Assembly (NCBI GenBank): GCA_037200525.1
Contig: JBBCGG010000001.1
Location: forward strand, 3,154,501 to 3,218,500
From: Methylocella sp.
GTDB lineage: Bacteria > Pseudomonadota > Alphaproteobacteria > Rhizobiales > Beijerinckiaceae
Length of the DNA stretch: 64,000 nucleotides
Direction: 5' to 3'
Shown here: positions 36,521 through 45,650 of the stretch, piece after piece
How positions within the stretch are numbered: the first letter of the stretch is position 1
How the letters are laid out: every line of letters starts with the position of its first letter
Made by a program: the position numbers and the translations under genes
The notes under the pieces: generated by a model
What the model was told of the DNA's origin: nothing
What the model saw: only the letters and a program-made list of their open reading frames with translations
Databases searched by the model: none

Positions 36521-37744
36521 ATGTCGCCAGCGTCCGGCGCGCCTTTCCGCGACAGAGCCGCGCATCCTCTCGCTGGCGTCACCGTGCTTCAGATCATTCC
36601 GGATTTGCAGCCAAGCTCGGCGGCGCGCGCGACGATTGACATGGCGGCGGCCTTGAGCCGCATCGGAGCCACGGCTCTTGTCGCCTGTCAAGGCGGTCGC
36701 ATGGTGAGCGAACTGCAAGCCAAGGGAGGCGTCTTTACGCCGTTTCCCGCCAAAACCAAAAACCCTTTCGCGATGGTTTTGAATGCGCGCCGGCTGGCGC
36801 AATTGATCAAGAGCGAGCGGGTCGACGTCGTGCATGCCCGCTCGCGCGCCCCGGCCTGGGTCGCCTACGGCGCGACGCGTCTGACCAAGACGCCTTTCGT
36901 GACCAATTTTCAAGGAGCCTATGCGGGCGGGGGCGCGCTCGCGGCGCGCTATAATTCGATCATGGCGCGGGGAGACGCCATTATCGTCGATTCGGCCTTC
37001 GCGGCCGCGTTTGTGGCCAAATTTTACCCCGCAACAAAAGAGAAAATCCACATCATTCGCGGCGGCGTCGATTGCAGGCTATTCGCGCCCAAAGCGGTGG
37101 CGCCGGCGCGGGTCCAGGCTCTGCGGCGGGCTTGGGGCTCGGCCCCGGACGAACGGGTCGTCTTCCTTGCGGCGGGAGCGCGCGCGTCGAGCGGCCACAA
37201 GGTCCTCATTGAGGCCGTGCGCCTGCTGACAGCGCAGGACGCAGGCCTCGGCGGATTGAAATTCATCCTCGGCAGCGATGAGCATGGCGGCCTCGCGTTC
37301 GCCAAAGAGATTGACGCCGCGATCGCCAGGGTCGGGCTGCATGACGTCATGCGCCGAGGCGGCCTTGGCGCGGATCGGCCGGCGGCGCTTCTCGCAGCCT
37401 CGGTCGTCGTCGCTCTTTCGATGCGGTCAGAGAGTTTCGCTGGATTAGCCCTCGAAGCGCAGGCGCTGGGCACGCCGGTGATCGTCGCCGATGCTGGGGC
37501 CGCGCGCGAAACCATTCTCGCGCCGCCCGACGTAGATCCGTCCTCGCGCACCGGCTGGGCCGTCCCGGCGGGCGAAGCGGAGGCTCTCGCTAACGCCTTG
37601 ATGGATGTTCTCAGCCTCGGGGCCGCCGCAGGAGATCGGTTTTCGTTGCGAGCGCGGGCGCATGTCGAGGCGAATTTTTCGATCGAGCAGATTTGGGCGC
37701 AGACGCTCGAGGTCTATCTCGCCGCGCGCGGCGGCGGACAATGA
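36521..37744 (+). CDS. Glycosyltransferase family 4
   Basis: This is a GT-B type retaining glycosyltransferase of 407 residues. The N-terminal Rossmann half begins with TVLQIIPDLQPSSAARATIDMAAAL. The C-terminal half holds the donor-site E-x7-E motif ESFAGLALE and the loop GLGADRPAALLAAS. Such enzymes add sugars to lipopolysaccharide core or exopolysaccharide, but the acceptor cannot be told from sequence. It diverges from the hydrolase with a 96-base gap. No other sugar gene lies nearby. Confidence 0.9.
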   Translation: MSPASGAPFRDRAAHPLAGVTVLQIIPDLQPSSAARATIDMAAALSRIGATALVACQGGRMVSELQAKGGVFTPFPAKTKNPFAMVLNARRLAQLIKSERVDVVHARSRAPAWVAYGATRLTKTPFVTNFQGAYAGGGALAARYNSIMARGDAIIVDSAFAAAFVAKFYPATKEKIHIIRGGVDCRLFAPKAVAPARVQALRRAWGSAPDERVVFLAAGARASSGHKVLIEAVRLLTAQDAGLGGLKFILGSDEHGGLAFAKEIDAAIARVGLHDVMRRGGLGADRPAALLAASVVVALSMRSESFAGLALEAQALGTPVIVADAGAARETILAPPDVDPSSRTGWAVPAGEAEALANALMDVLSLGAAAGDRFSLRARAHVEANFSIEQIWAQTLEVYLAARGGGQ

Positions 37745-37925
37745 CCGCTGCTTTCACCCAGTTGGGCTAATTTGGAAAAGCAAGAGCGCTCCTGGAAGTC
37801 AATCTCATTGACTTCGGAGGATAATAAACCGATGTTTTATCTGAGTCCGGTATGGATTGCGATCCTAAATTGCGCGATTCGTCGCCCTGCCGGATTTGAT
37901 CAACCAATGTAAAGGAGACAATGCC

Positions 37926-38465
37926 ATTCGCCGTCCGATGAAAGCTCCCCCGGTTCCGCAGAAGGACGGGCCACGCATCAACCGAGATATCCGCGCTCGC
38001 GAAATCCAGTTAATCGATGCAGAAGGCCAGAACCGCGGCGTTATAGACACCCTTGAAGCGCAGCAAATCGCCGACGACGCGGGACTTGATCTCGTCGAGA
38101 TCGTTCCGACCGCCAACCCGCCGGTCTGCAAGATTTTGGATTACGGCAAGTTTCGCTTCCTTGAGCAGAAGAAATCCGCTGAAGCGCGGAAGAAACAGAA
38201 GATCGTTGAAATCAAGGAGATCAAGCTCCGCCCCGGTATCGACGAACATGACTACGATACCAAGATGAAGGCCGTGCGCCGGTTTTTTGAAGAGGGCGAC
38301 AAGGTGAAGGTCACCTTGCGGTTTCGCGGTCGCGAAATGGCGCACCAGGATCTCGGCTATCGCTTGCTCGAGCGGGTTAAGACCGAGACGACGACGATCG
38401 CCAAAGTCGAAGCTGAGCCCTCAATGGAAGGGCGTCAGATGGTGATGGTTCTGGCCCCGAAATAA
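37926..38465 (+). CDS. infC: Translation initiation factor IF-3 (ATT start)
   Basis: IF-3 binds the 30S subunit and rejects non-canonical start codons. The 179-residue product begins (I)[20 protein letters not shown] and contains the usual N-domain ([21 protein letters not shown]) and C-domain ([11 protein letters not shown]-like, here [14 protein letters not shown]). The start is the rare codon ATT at 37926, placed eight bases after the perfect ribosome site AAAGGAG. An ATG at 37921 is out of frame and stops after six codons, and the in-frame ATG at 37938 is too far from the site. ATT starts are known in infC of E. coli and allow IF-3 to limit its own synthesis. rpmI and rplT do not follow. 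Confidence 0.93.
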   Translation: MRRPMKAPPVPQKDGPRINRDIRAREIQLIDAEGQNRGVIDTLEAQQIADDAGLDLVEIVPTANPPVCKILDYGKFRFLEQKKSAEARKKQKIVEIKEIKLRPGIDEHDYDTKMKAVRRFFEEGDKVKVTLRFRGREMAHQDLGYRLLERVKTETTTIAKVEAEPSMEGRQMVMVLAPK

Positions 38466-38570
38466 CCGCTAGCCGCGACGACCCTAGAGGTCTGCGCTGC
38501 GGGCACGCCAGACGGACTGAGGAGGCGGCCTTCAACTTGGTCGCTTTTCTCCCCAGGCGTCCGCCCTGCC

Positions 38571-39086
38571 CTATCGGTTTCTCACAGCGGGCGCGGTGAG
38601 ATGGCCGAAGGTTTGTACCACCTTCTCATAGACCGCGCGTTTGAAGGGAATGATCAGGTCGACGAGATGGTCGATCGGCTCCCACCGCCATGCGTCGAAT
38701 TCCGGTTTTTGTCCGCCGGCGGGCGTCTCGATGTTGATCTCGCTTTCGTCGCCGTCGAAACGCAGCGCGAACCATTTCTGACGCTGGCCCTGGAACCGCC
38801 CTTTCCACGACTTTCTGGAAAACTCGTCGGGCAGATCGTAGGTATACCAACCGGGGGATTCGGCGAGGAGCGTTGCGGACAGGACGTTGGTTTCCTCCCT
38901 CAACTCGCGCAATGCCGCCTGCAAGGGATCTTCGCCGACGTCGATTCCGCCTTGAGGCATTTGCCATTCATGTCCCTGGCGCAAATGCTCCGGTAGATTT
39001 TTTTTGCGCCTGCGCCCGACAAATACCAGCCCATCGCGATTGAGCAGCATAATGCCGACGCACGGACGATAATTTCCGGCTTGCAT
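38571..39086 (-). CDS. rppH: RNA pyrophosphohydrolase (Nudix)
   Basis: RppH removes pyrophosphate from mRNA 5' ends and opens them to RNase E; close relatives also cleave dinucleoside polyphosphates. The 171-residue protein has the Nudix box, from GGIDVGEDP to REETNV, near residues 45-68. It also has the RppH/NudH pattern YRPCVGIMLLNRDGLVFVGRR at its start and WQMPQGGID. A GTG directly before the ATG is also possible. It ends the conserved cluster rsfS-rlmH-envC-ctpA-rppH. Confidence 0.93.
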   Translation of the reverse strand: MQAGNYRPCVGIMLLNRDGLVFVGRRRKKNLPEHLRQGHEWQMPQGGIDVGEDPLQAALRELREETNVLSATLLAESPGWYTYDLPDEFSRKSWKGRFQGQRQKWFALRFDGDESEINIETPAGGQKPEFDAWRWEPIDHLVDLIIPFKRAVYEKVVQTFGHLTAPAVRNR

Positions 39087-39323
39087 CACCTCACAACCCC
39101 GCCGCTTGCCCTGACCGACGACCGGAGCGACTACAGCCCCGCGCCCCGCTGATTTGATTTGGCCGTCGCGAGATGCAGCCCAGCCATCCGCGAAGCTCCA
39201 TGTCGCCTCGAGGCATTAGGCCTGCGACAAGGGCTCATAAATTATCTAACAGACACCTCCAGAGCGCGATTTTCCAGAGGAACCGCGCGCTCCGGGGGAG
39301 ATTCTATCGACCGGCCATCATCC

Positions 39324-40673
39324 TTAATTCGGAACTTTGACCGGTTCTCCGTCCGGCGTCGAAGCCGGGGCCTTGTTGTTCGACGTCTTGGTGATGCCTC
39401 GCAGGAGGTCTTCCGCGGCAATCAGTTGCTTGTCATCTTTCGGATTCGGCGGGACATAGGCCTGCGATCCGCCCTTTTCGTCGTCGCCATTCTTCAGATG
39501 ACCCTTGAGCGCAGCTTCGCCTTTGGTGTCGTCCTTGCCCTTAAGGTCATCCGGCACGTCCTGCAACACGACAATATCTGGATCGATGCCCTTGGCCTGG
39601 ATCGAACGTCCGGAAGGCGTGTAATAGCGCGCCGTCGTCAGCCGCACGGCTCCATTATTCTGGCCGAGCGGGATAATCGTTTGCACCGACCCTTTGCCGA
39701 AGGAGCGGGTGCCAAGGATTGTCGCGCGCTTGTGATCCTGCAGGGCTCCAGCGACGATTTCCGAGGCCGACGCAGAGCCGCCATTGATCAGAACCACGAG
39801 TGGCTTGCCCTTTGAAATATCTCCGGGATGAGCGTTGTATCGCATCGATTCATCGGCGTTGCGGCCGCGCGTCGAGACGATCTCGCCCCGATCGAGGAAA
39901 GCGTTGGAGACCGCGATCGACTGGTCGAGCAGACCGCCGGGGTTGTTGCGCAGGTCCAGAATATAGCCCTTGAACTTATCGGCCGGTATGTCGGCCTGGA
40001 ACTTCTGGATCGCTTCCTGGACGCCTTCACCCGTCTGTTCGTTGAACTGGGTGATGCGGATATAGCCGATATCGTCGCCTTCCTGGTGCTCGCGGACGGA
40101 TTTGATCTGAATCACGGCGCGAGTGAGCTTGACGTCCTGCGCCGTTTTGTCGGGTCCGCGCAGAATTTTCAGGGTGACGGTGGTATTGGGAGCGCCGCGC
40201 ATCTTGTCGACGGCTTGGTTGAGGGTCAGCCCCTGCACATTTTCATCGTCGATCGCTGCGATGATATCGCCCGACAGAATGCCCGCGCGGGAAGCAGGAG
40301 TGTCGTCGATCGGAGTTACGACCTTGATGATGCCGTCTTCTTGCGTCACCTCTATGCCGAGGCCGCCGAATTCGCCGCGGGTCTGGACCTGCATGTCGCG
40401 GAAGCTCTTGGCGTCCATATAGCTTGAATGCGGATCGAGCGAACTCAGCATGCCGTTTATCGCCGCTTCGACGAGTTTTTGCTCGTCCGGCTTCTCGACG
40501 TAGTCCGAACGTATCTTCTCAAAGACATCGCCGAACAGATTGAGGTTGCGATAGGTATCGGAGGCGGCGGCGCGCGCCATTCCACCCGAAAACACCCGGG
40601 TTTGAGTTCCGAGCGTAACAACTGAGGCGCCCAACACGGCGCCAAGCAATACAAATGAGACCCTGCGCATCAT
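39324..40673 (-). CDS. ctpA: C-terminal processing peptidase (S41A)
   Basis: This is an exported serine protease of 449 residues that trims C-termini of periplasmic proteins and peptidoglycan hydrolases. Residues 1-35 are a signal sequence (VSFVLLGAVLGASVV). A PDZ domain follows at about 90-170 (GEFGGLGIEV). The catalytic Ser is in GGSASASEIVAG and the general-base Lys in SFGKGSVQT. The C-terminal tail (about 395-449) is low-complexity and charged. The ATG at 40673 overlaps the stop of envC by four bases (ATGA), so it is translationally coupled to its functional partner in cell-wall remodelling. Confidence 0.94.
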   Translation of the reverse strand: MMRRVSFVLLGAVLGASVVTLGTQTRVFSGGMARAAASDTYRNLNLFGDVFEKIRSDYVEKPDEQKLVEAAINGMLSSLDPHSSYMDAKSFRDMQVQTRGEFGGLGIEVTQEDGIIKVVTPIDDTPASRAGILSGDIIAAIDDENVQGLTLNQAVDKMRGAPNTTVTLKILRGPDKTAQDVKLTRAVIQIKSVREHQEGDDIGYIRITQFNEQTGEGVQEAIQKFQADIPADKFKGYILDLRNNPGGLLDQSIAVSNAFLDRGEIVSTRGRNADESMRYNAHPGDISKGKPLVVLINGGSASASEIVAGALQDHKRATILGTRSFGKGSVQTIIPLGQNNGAVRLTTARYYTPSGRSIQAKGIDPDIVVLQDVPDDLKGKDDTKGEAALKGHLKNGDDEKGGSQAYVPPNPKDDKQLIAAEDLLRGITKTSNNKAPASTPDGEPVKVPN

Positions 40674-42052
40674 CCGCGAACCTTTTGCAACTCCGGCTTC
40701 GCCCACCATGGGCCCGGATCGATCGCCGCCCCGTCTTTCCGAAACTCTATATAGAGGATGGGCTGCGCCGCGCCAATCGCGATGGCCGCAGCCGTCTTAG
40801 CCGAACCGTCGCCCATGACGGCCACCGGCTCCCCGGCCAGAATGAACTGCCCTAGGTTTACGTTGATCCGATCCATCCCCGCAAGGACAATATAATAGCC
40901 TTGCCCCGCATTGATGATCAAAAGTTGGCCATAGGTGCGATATGGCCCAGCATAAGCCGCCCAGCCATCGCAGGGAGAGGAGACGATAGCGCCGGTCCGG
41001 GTGGCGACTAGCATGCCTTTTTCGGCGCCGCCGAAGCCGTCTGACGCGCCAAAGCCGCGCTGAAGCGAACCGGCGACCGGCATCGGCAACAGGCCTTTGG
41101 TATCGACGAAAGCGGTCGCCGGCGCTAATCGCGCCGGATCCTGAAACGGGGCCATAGCCAGTTTGCGTCTCGCTTCGGGCGGGCTTGCGGCTGCGGCGGC
41201 CTTTTGCGCCGCATCGGCCAGGCGAGCGGCCTCCGCGCCGTGGGCCGATGCGGCGACCTCCGATTCCATTCGGGTGACGAGATCTTTGAGATTGGCCGCC
41301 TGTTTGGCGAGATCGGCGGCGCGATCGCGCTCGGCCCCAAGCGCTTGTTCGGCTGAGGCGAGCGCTGATTGGCGGGCGTCTATGAGAGCGGCCAGGCGCT
41401 GACGATCGACGTCAAGCCTCGTTACGTCGTCGGCAAGAGAGTCGCGTTCGGCGGCGATTGAGCGGCGCAATCGCAGAAGGTCAGACAGATCGGAGGCGAG
41501 CGCTTCAGTTTCCGCGCGCATTTCCGGCAACACAGCTCCCAGCATCATCGATGTGCGAATTGCGGCCAGCATATCTTCCGGCGCGACCAGCAGAGCTGGC
41601 GGCGGCTTGCGGCCCATTCTCTGCAATGCGGCGAGAACCTCGGCGATCACCGCGCGCCGGCTGGCCAGCGAACGCCGGATCGCCTCCTCGCTTCCTGTCA
41701 GCGTATCCAGCCGGCTCTCCGCCTCGCTGATCTTGCGCTCGCGCTCATCGATAGTTTGGACGAGATCGACGAGGGCGGCGGAGAGCTTGGCCCGATCCGT
41801 GCGGATTGAAGCGACTTCGGCTTCGATCTTGGCTCGCTGTTCTTGCGAGGCCTCGAGCGTATCCTGCATGCCGCGCAGTTCGAGCTTGTGGCCGCTCAGC
41901 AGCTCGGTCTTGTCGGCGCTCTTTTGCGGTCCAGTCTGCGCAACTGCGGCTAACTGCGGCGAACACAGCGCGAAAAGCACAGTCAGCGCAAGCGTAAGGC
42001 TTGTCGCTTTTGTTGCGCCTAGGTCGCCAGATTCAGCCGGAATCGCCGCCAC
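40670..42052 (-). CDS. envC: Murein hydrolase activator EnvC
   Basis: EnvC is a periplasmic coiled-coil protein that activates amidases for daughter-cell separation. The 460-residue protein has a signal sequence (about 15-40, LTLALTVLFALCSPQLAAVAQ). Long coiled coils span about 45-275. The C-terminal LytM (M23) fold is about 330-460. The zinc ligands of active M23 peptidases (HxxxD and HxH) are absent (SSPCDGW and LYIEFRK), so it is a non-catalytic activator like E. coli EnvC. It is coupled to ctpA through an ATGA overlap. Confidence 0.93.
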   Translation of the reverse strand: MAAIPAESGDLGATKATSLTLALTVLFALCSPQLAAVAQTGPQKSADKTELLSGHKLELRGMQDTLEASQEQRAKIEAEVASIRTDRAKLSAALVDLVQTIDERERKISEAESRLDTLTGSEEAIRRSLASRRAVIAEVLAALQRMGRKPPPALLVAPEDMLAAIRTSMMLGAVLPEMRAETEALASDLSDLLRLRRSIAAERDSLADDVTRLDVDRQRLAALIDARQSALASAEQALGAERDRAADLAKQAANLKDLVTRMESEVAASAHGAEAARLADAAQKAAAAASPPEARRKLAMAPFQDPARLAPATAFVDTKGLLPMPVAGSLQRGFGASDGFGGAEKGMLVATRTGAIVSSPCDGWAAYAGPYRTYGQLLIINAGQGYYIVLAGMDRINVNLGQFILAGEPVAVMGDGSAKTAAAIAIGAAQPILYIEFRKDGAAIDPGPWWAKPELQKVRG

Positions 42053-42118
42053 TCGTTCTAACCTTGAAGAATTCCATGAAAACAGTCGAACATGGCCGAA
42101 GCGCGACGAAGATATTGA

Positions 42119-42601
42119 TCAATCGCGGTGATAGGGGTGGCCTGAAAGAATCGTCACGGCCCGATAGATCTGTTCGGCCGCCATGATTCTCGCCAATTGA
42201 TGCGGAAAAGTCATGGCTCCGAAGGATAGAACTAGCGAGGCCGAATCCCGAAAACGAGGGTCAAGACCGTCGGGGCCGCCGACTACCAGCGCCAGCGCAG
42301 GAACGCCTTGATCGCGCCGTCTGCCAAGCTGAAGAGCGAATTCGCGGCTGGACAAGGATTTGCCGCCCTCATCGAGCGCAATCGCCTCGGTCCCTGAGAT
42401 CAGCGCCGCCGTCAGCGCCTTGGCCTCCTCGACTTTGCGATCGTCCGCCCGGCGCGCGCGGCTCTCCTCAAGCTCGCGCAGCTCTACGTTCGTAAAGCCG
42501 ATGGGTCGCCCTGCCGCGCGGGCGCGCTCGATGTAGCGGTCAGCAAGTTCGCGCTCGGCGCCGGCCTTTGAACGGCCAACGCAAGCCAAGAGAAGACGCA
42601 T
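42119..42601 (-). CDS. rlmH: 23S rRNA pseudouridine-1915 N3-methyltransferase
   Basis: RlmH methylates pseudouridine 1915 of 23S rRNA in assembled ribosomes. The 160-residue SPOUT-fold protein has VVGGPDGL for S-adenosylmethionine binding and the C-terminal pattern FPHQLARIMAAEQIYRA with HPYHR at the end, all hallmarks of RlmH. It lies 10 bases after rsfS on the same strand and 66 bases upstream of envC. Confidence 0.96.
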   Translation of the reverse strand: MRLLLACVGRSKAGAERELADRYIERARAAGRPIGFTNVELRELEESRARRADDRKVEEAKALTAALISGTEAIALDEGGKSLSSREFALQLGRRRDQGVPALALVVGGPDGLDPRFRDSASLVLSFGAMTFPHQLARIMAAEQIYRAVTILSGHPYHRD

Positions 42602-42611
42602 GGCGCTGAAC

Positions 42612-43067
42612 TCAACCGACGCGCAATTCGCCCGGCCTGTCGACGCCCCACATTTTTTCGAGATTGTAAAACTGCCTCACCTCGGGCCGGAAGACATGGA
42701 CGATAACATCGCCCGCATCGATCAGAACCCAATCGCAGGTCTGCAACCCCTCGGCGCGCGGCGCCGCATGGTAGAATTCTTTGAACGCCTTGATGACGCG
42801 ATCAGCCAGCGCCCCGACGTGAACGTTGGAGCGGCCTGTCGCGATAATCATGACGTCAGCGAGAGTGGTTTTGCCGTGCAGATCGATGGAGACGAGATCC
42901 TCGGCCTTCAAATCATCGAGACTCGTCAAGATGGTCCGCACGAGTGCGCCGGCCTGCGGTCCTGAAAGACCGTGAACCGGATGAAGCGGCTGTGTCGCCG
43001 CCCGTCCTGAAGTCGTGGGTATCAGTGTTCGATCCTCTTTGGGCGCCGGTCGAACGACCGGCCGCAT
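42612..43067 (-). CDS. rsfS: Ribosomal silencing factor RsfS
   Basis: RsfS binds L14 and blocks subunit joining during starvation. The 151-residue protein has the family core DLKAEDLVSIDLHGKTTLADVMIIATGRSNVHVGALAD and the end DAGDVIVHVFRPEVRQFYNLEKMWG. About 45 extra residues precede the core. The ATG at 43067 (MRPVVRPAP) is preferred to an upstream TTG. nadD, often before rsfS, is not present here. It leads the cluster rsfS-rlmH-envC-ctpA-rppH. Confidence 0.95.
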   Translation of the reverse strand: MRPVVRPAPKEDRTLIPTTSGRAATQPLHPVHGLSGPQAGALVRTILTSLDDLKAEDLVSIDLHGKTTLADVMIIATGRSNVHVGALADRVIKAFKEFYHAAPRAEGLQTCDWVLIDAGDVIVHVFRPEVRQFYNLEKMWGVDRPGELRVG

Positions 43068-43283
43068 GGTGAAGATGGCGTAGATTTCTGTCGATTGCAA
43101 ACGAGATTATTTTCGGCAAGGTCAGCCGGGCTATCGGCCAAGTTCCGCCTCAAGATTTCGCCTCAAGATTTCGCTTGTTGCAAGATGCGCTTCAAGTCCC
43201 GCGCATTTGATGTCACACATAACGGCTTCTTGCCTCGGCTGGCGAGGAGACAAAAACGCTGACTAGGCGGAGACGGAAAAGCC

Positions 43284-44669
43284 ATGATGCTGCGCCGTTC
43301 GATGGCTTTCTCCCAGGTGGTGTTTGGGTCGGCGTTCCCTATTCTGGCGGTAGTGCTGGCCTTGGTCGCCATCGTCATCCTGATGTTGCGCTTCGCCGAG
43401 AAGCCGCAAATGCTCGCCATCGCCGTTGGGCCCGCCGATGGCGAGGACGCGCAGCTGATTGCGGCCATTTCGCGGCGCCTCGAGCGCGACGGCGCTAAAG
43501 TGAGATTTTCCATTCGCGCTGTCGCTGGCCCGGAGGAAAGCGCGAAAGCGCTCGAAGACGCGAGCGCGGATCTCGCCGTGATTCGCACCGACGTCGCCAT
43601 TCCGCCCAATGGCGCAACCGTCGTCGTCCTGCATACCGACATTGTGGCGCTCGCTGCGCCGCGAACGTCCGCCCTCGCCAAGGTGGGCGAACTAAGCGGC
43701 AAGCGGGTCGGCATTTTTCCAGCCACAGCCGCAAACGCTGCGCTCCTTGACGCTCTTCTCGCCGAATACGACATAGTCCCGGCGACGGTGCAGCATGTCA
43801 TGCTATCGGCGGAAGATTTGCCAACCCTCATTTCTGACAAGCGAGCCGACGCGATATTCGCCGTCGGGGCGATGCGGAGCCCGCCGATTGAAGCCGCAAT
43901 AGCCGCCCTCGTATCGCGAAAGCATGATCCGGTCTTGATCGCAATCGACGCCGCCGCGGGCATGGCGGCGAGAAGCCCCGCTTATCAAAAGGTCGATGTG
44001 CCGCAAGGCTTCTTTCCCGGTTCGCCTCCGCTTCCAAAGGACGATCTTGCGACGCTCGCGGTCGCATACCGCCTCGAAGCGCGGCAAAGTCTTTCGGAAG
44101 AGGTCGTCACTAATCTGACCAAACGGCTCTTTGCCATGCGGCGCTCCTTGCAGCAGGAAGCGCCGATCGCCATCGCCATCGACAAGCCCGATACCGATAA
44201 GGGGTCGCAAGATGCAGTGCATCCCGGCGCAGCGGCCTATTACGGCGATAATGAAAAGAGCTTTATGGACCTCTATGGCGACTGGATCTATATCGCCGCG
44301 ATGGGTTTCAGCGGGCTCGGGTCGGGACTCGCGGCGATGTTCAGCGTAACTCGCGCCCGGGCGCGCAGATCGGCCTTGGCGCTGATCGATCAATTGATTG
44401 ATCTGAAGCAGATGGCCCATACAACGACTTCGCCGGCGCGTCTTTCCGAATTGGAGAGCGGGATCGAAGATCTTTCGACAAAAGGCCTGCGCTTTGCGCG
44501 GGACCATAACTTCGACGAAGCGGGGTTGGCCGCGCTGCGGCTCGCCATTGACGAAGCCCGGCGGGCGGTCGACGATCAATATAACGTGCTCCAAGATAAG
44601 CCGGCGTTGATAACCAACGCGGCGTCGGCGCGCTCGCCAATCGGCTCCGTCCCCTCTCCAGAGAGCTAA
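43284..44669 (+). CDS. TAXI-family TRAP solute-binding-like protein, membrane anchored
   Basis: This protein of 461 residues has an N-terminal membrane helix (about 12-35), a periplasmic solute-binding domain (about 45-320, with LAIAVGPADGEDAQLI and VGIFPATAANAALLDALL), a second membrane helix near 330-350 (WIYIAAMGFSGLGSGLAAMF), and a cytoplasmic helical tail. TAXI proteins bind organic acids for TRAP transporters, but no transporter permease lies nearby. This two-helix form may instead act as a sensor or be anchored to an unseen partner. The substrate is unknown. Confidence 0.8.
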   Translation: MMLRRSMAFSQVVFGSAFPILAVVLALVAIVILMLRFAEKPQMLAIAVGPADGEDAQLIAAISRRLERDGAKVRFSIRAVAGPEESAKALEDASADLAVIRTDVAIPPNGATVVVLHTDIVALAAPRTSALAKVGELSGKRVGIFPATAANAALLDALLAEYDIVPATVQHVMLSAEDLPTLISDKRADAIFAVGAMRSPPIEAAIAALVSRKHDPVLIAIDAAAGMAARSPAYQKVDVPQGFFPGSPPLPKDDLATLAVAYRLEARQSLSEEVVTNLTKRLFAMRRSLQQEAPIAIAIDKPDTDKGSQDAVHPGAAAYYGDNEKSFMDLYGDWIYIAAMGFSGLGSGLAAMFSVTRARARRSALALIDQLIDLKQMAHTTTSPARLSELESGIEDLSTKGLRFARDHNFDEAGLAALRLAIDEARRAVDDQYNVLQDKPALITNAASARSPIGSVPSPES

Positions 44670-44735
44670 GATGAGCACGCTATTTTCGCGCTCGGCTCGC
44701 GCGCCGAGTAGCAAAGCGCCACGCGGGAGCGCCGC

Positions 44736-45650
44736 GTGATCAGCCGGCAAGCGCAGCAATTCTGGACGTTCGCCGCCAATAGCCCCAAACTGAGCGAGAT
44801 GCCGCTCGATCTGCGGCGGAGATCCGGCGAGCGCGCCGAGGGTCTGACCGCCGAACCGCGGGGGATTGCGTTCTCCCCCGCCCCCGAGGTCGCAGGCCTT
44901 TGGGCCGAGCCGCCCGAGCCGCAACCCGGCGCTGCGATCCTCTATCTTTATGGCGGCGGCCATGTGCTCGGCTCGCCAAAATCTCGCCGCAAGACAGCCG
45001 GGCACATTGCAATCGCGGCAAAAACCCGCGTGTTGATCCCAGCCTATCGCCTTGCGCCGGAAAACCCCTTCCCCGCCGGGGTCGATGACGCAGTCAACGC
45101 TTATGAATGGCTGCTGACGCAAGGCGCGGACCCGACAAAGACAGTGGTCGCAGGCGATTCGGCGGGAGGGGGCCTCGCCTTCGCGACGCTCCTCGCCGCG
45201 CGGGATCGCGACTTGCCGATGTGCGCCGGTATCGTCGCAATCTCGCCCTGGACCGATCTCACCTGCAGCGGCGAGAGTTATGCAAGCCGGGCGGCGGTCG
45301 ACATCGAATTCACCCGCGCGTCGCTGCTTGAGACGGCGCGCTTGTACATGGGCGGCGCCGATCCCCGCCATCCGCTCGCCTCGCCGCTGTTCGCAGATCT
45401 TGCGGGTCTGCCGCCGATCCTATGCATCGCCGGCGCCGACGAAATTTTGCTCGACGATGCGCTGCGTCTCGTACGCAAGGCCGCAATAGAAGGCGTCGAT
45501 GCGACCGCGGTCATCACCGCCGGAATGCAACACGTCTACCCGATCTGGGCCGGGGTTTTTCCCGAGGCCGACGCCGCGATCGCGCTTATTGGGGATTGGG
45601 TGCGGGGGAGGATAATTGCCGCCGATAGGAGGGGGCCAGAACTCTTTTAA
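44736..45650 (+). CDS. Alpha/beta hydrolase (HSL-type esterase)
   Basis: This is a serine esterase of 304 residues of the hormone-sensitive-lipase family. The oxyanion motif is YLYGGGHVLGS (GGG[HY] type, about residue 70), the nucleophile is in VAGDSAGGGLA, the Asp in IAGADEILLDD, and the His in AGMQHVYPIWAG. The start is a GTG at 44736. It follows the TAXI-type gene by 66 bases, perhaps in the same transcript. Its stop overlaps the stop of the convergent Hsp70-like gene by four bases. Confidence 0.9.
   Translation: MISRQAQQFWTFAANSPKLSEMPLDLRRRSGERAEGLTAEPRGIAFSPAPEVAGLWAEPPEPQPGAAILYLYGGGHVLGSPKSRRKTAGHIAIAAKTRVLIPAYRLAPENPFPAGVDDAVNAYEWLLTQGADPTKTVVAGDSAGGGLAFATLLAARDRDLPMCAGIVAISPWTDLTCSGESYASRAAVDIEFTRASLLETARLYMGGADPRHPLASPLFADLAGLPPILCIAGADEILLDDALRLVRKAAIEGVDATAVITAGMQHVYPIWAGVFPEADAAIALIGDWVRGRIIAADRRGPELF

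Noticed and set aside
43803-45371. A 522-codon minus-strand frame opposite the TAXI and esterase genes
   Set aside because: Both plus-strand genes have clear family motifs; the opposite frame has none.
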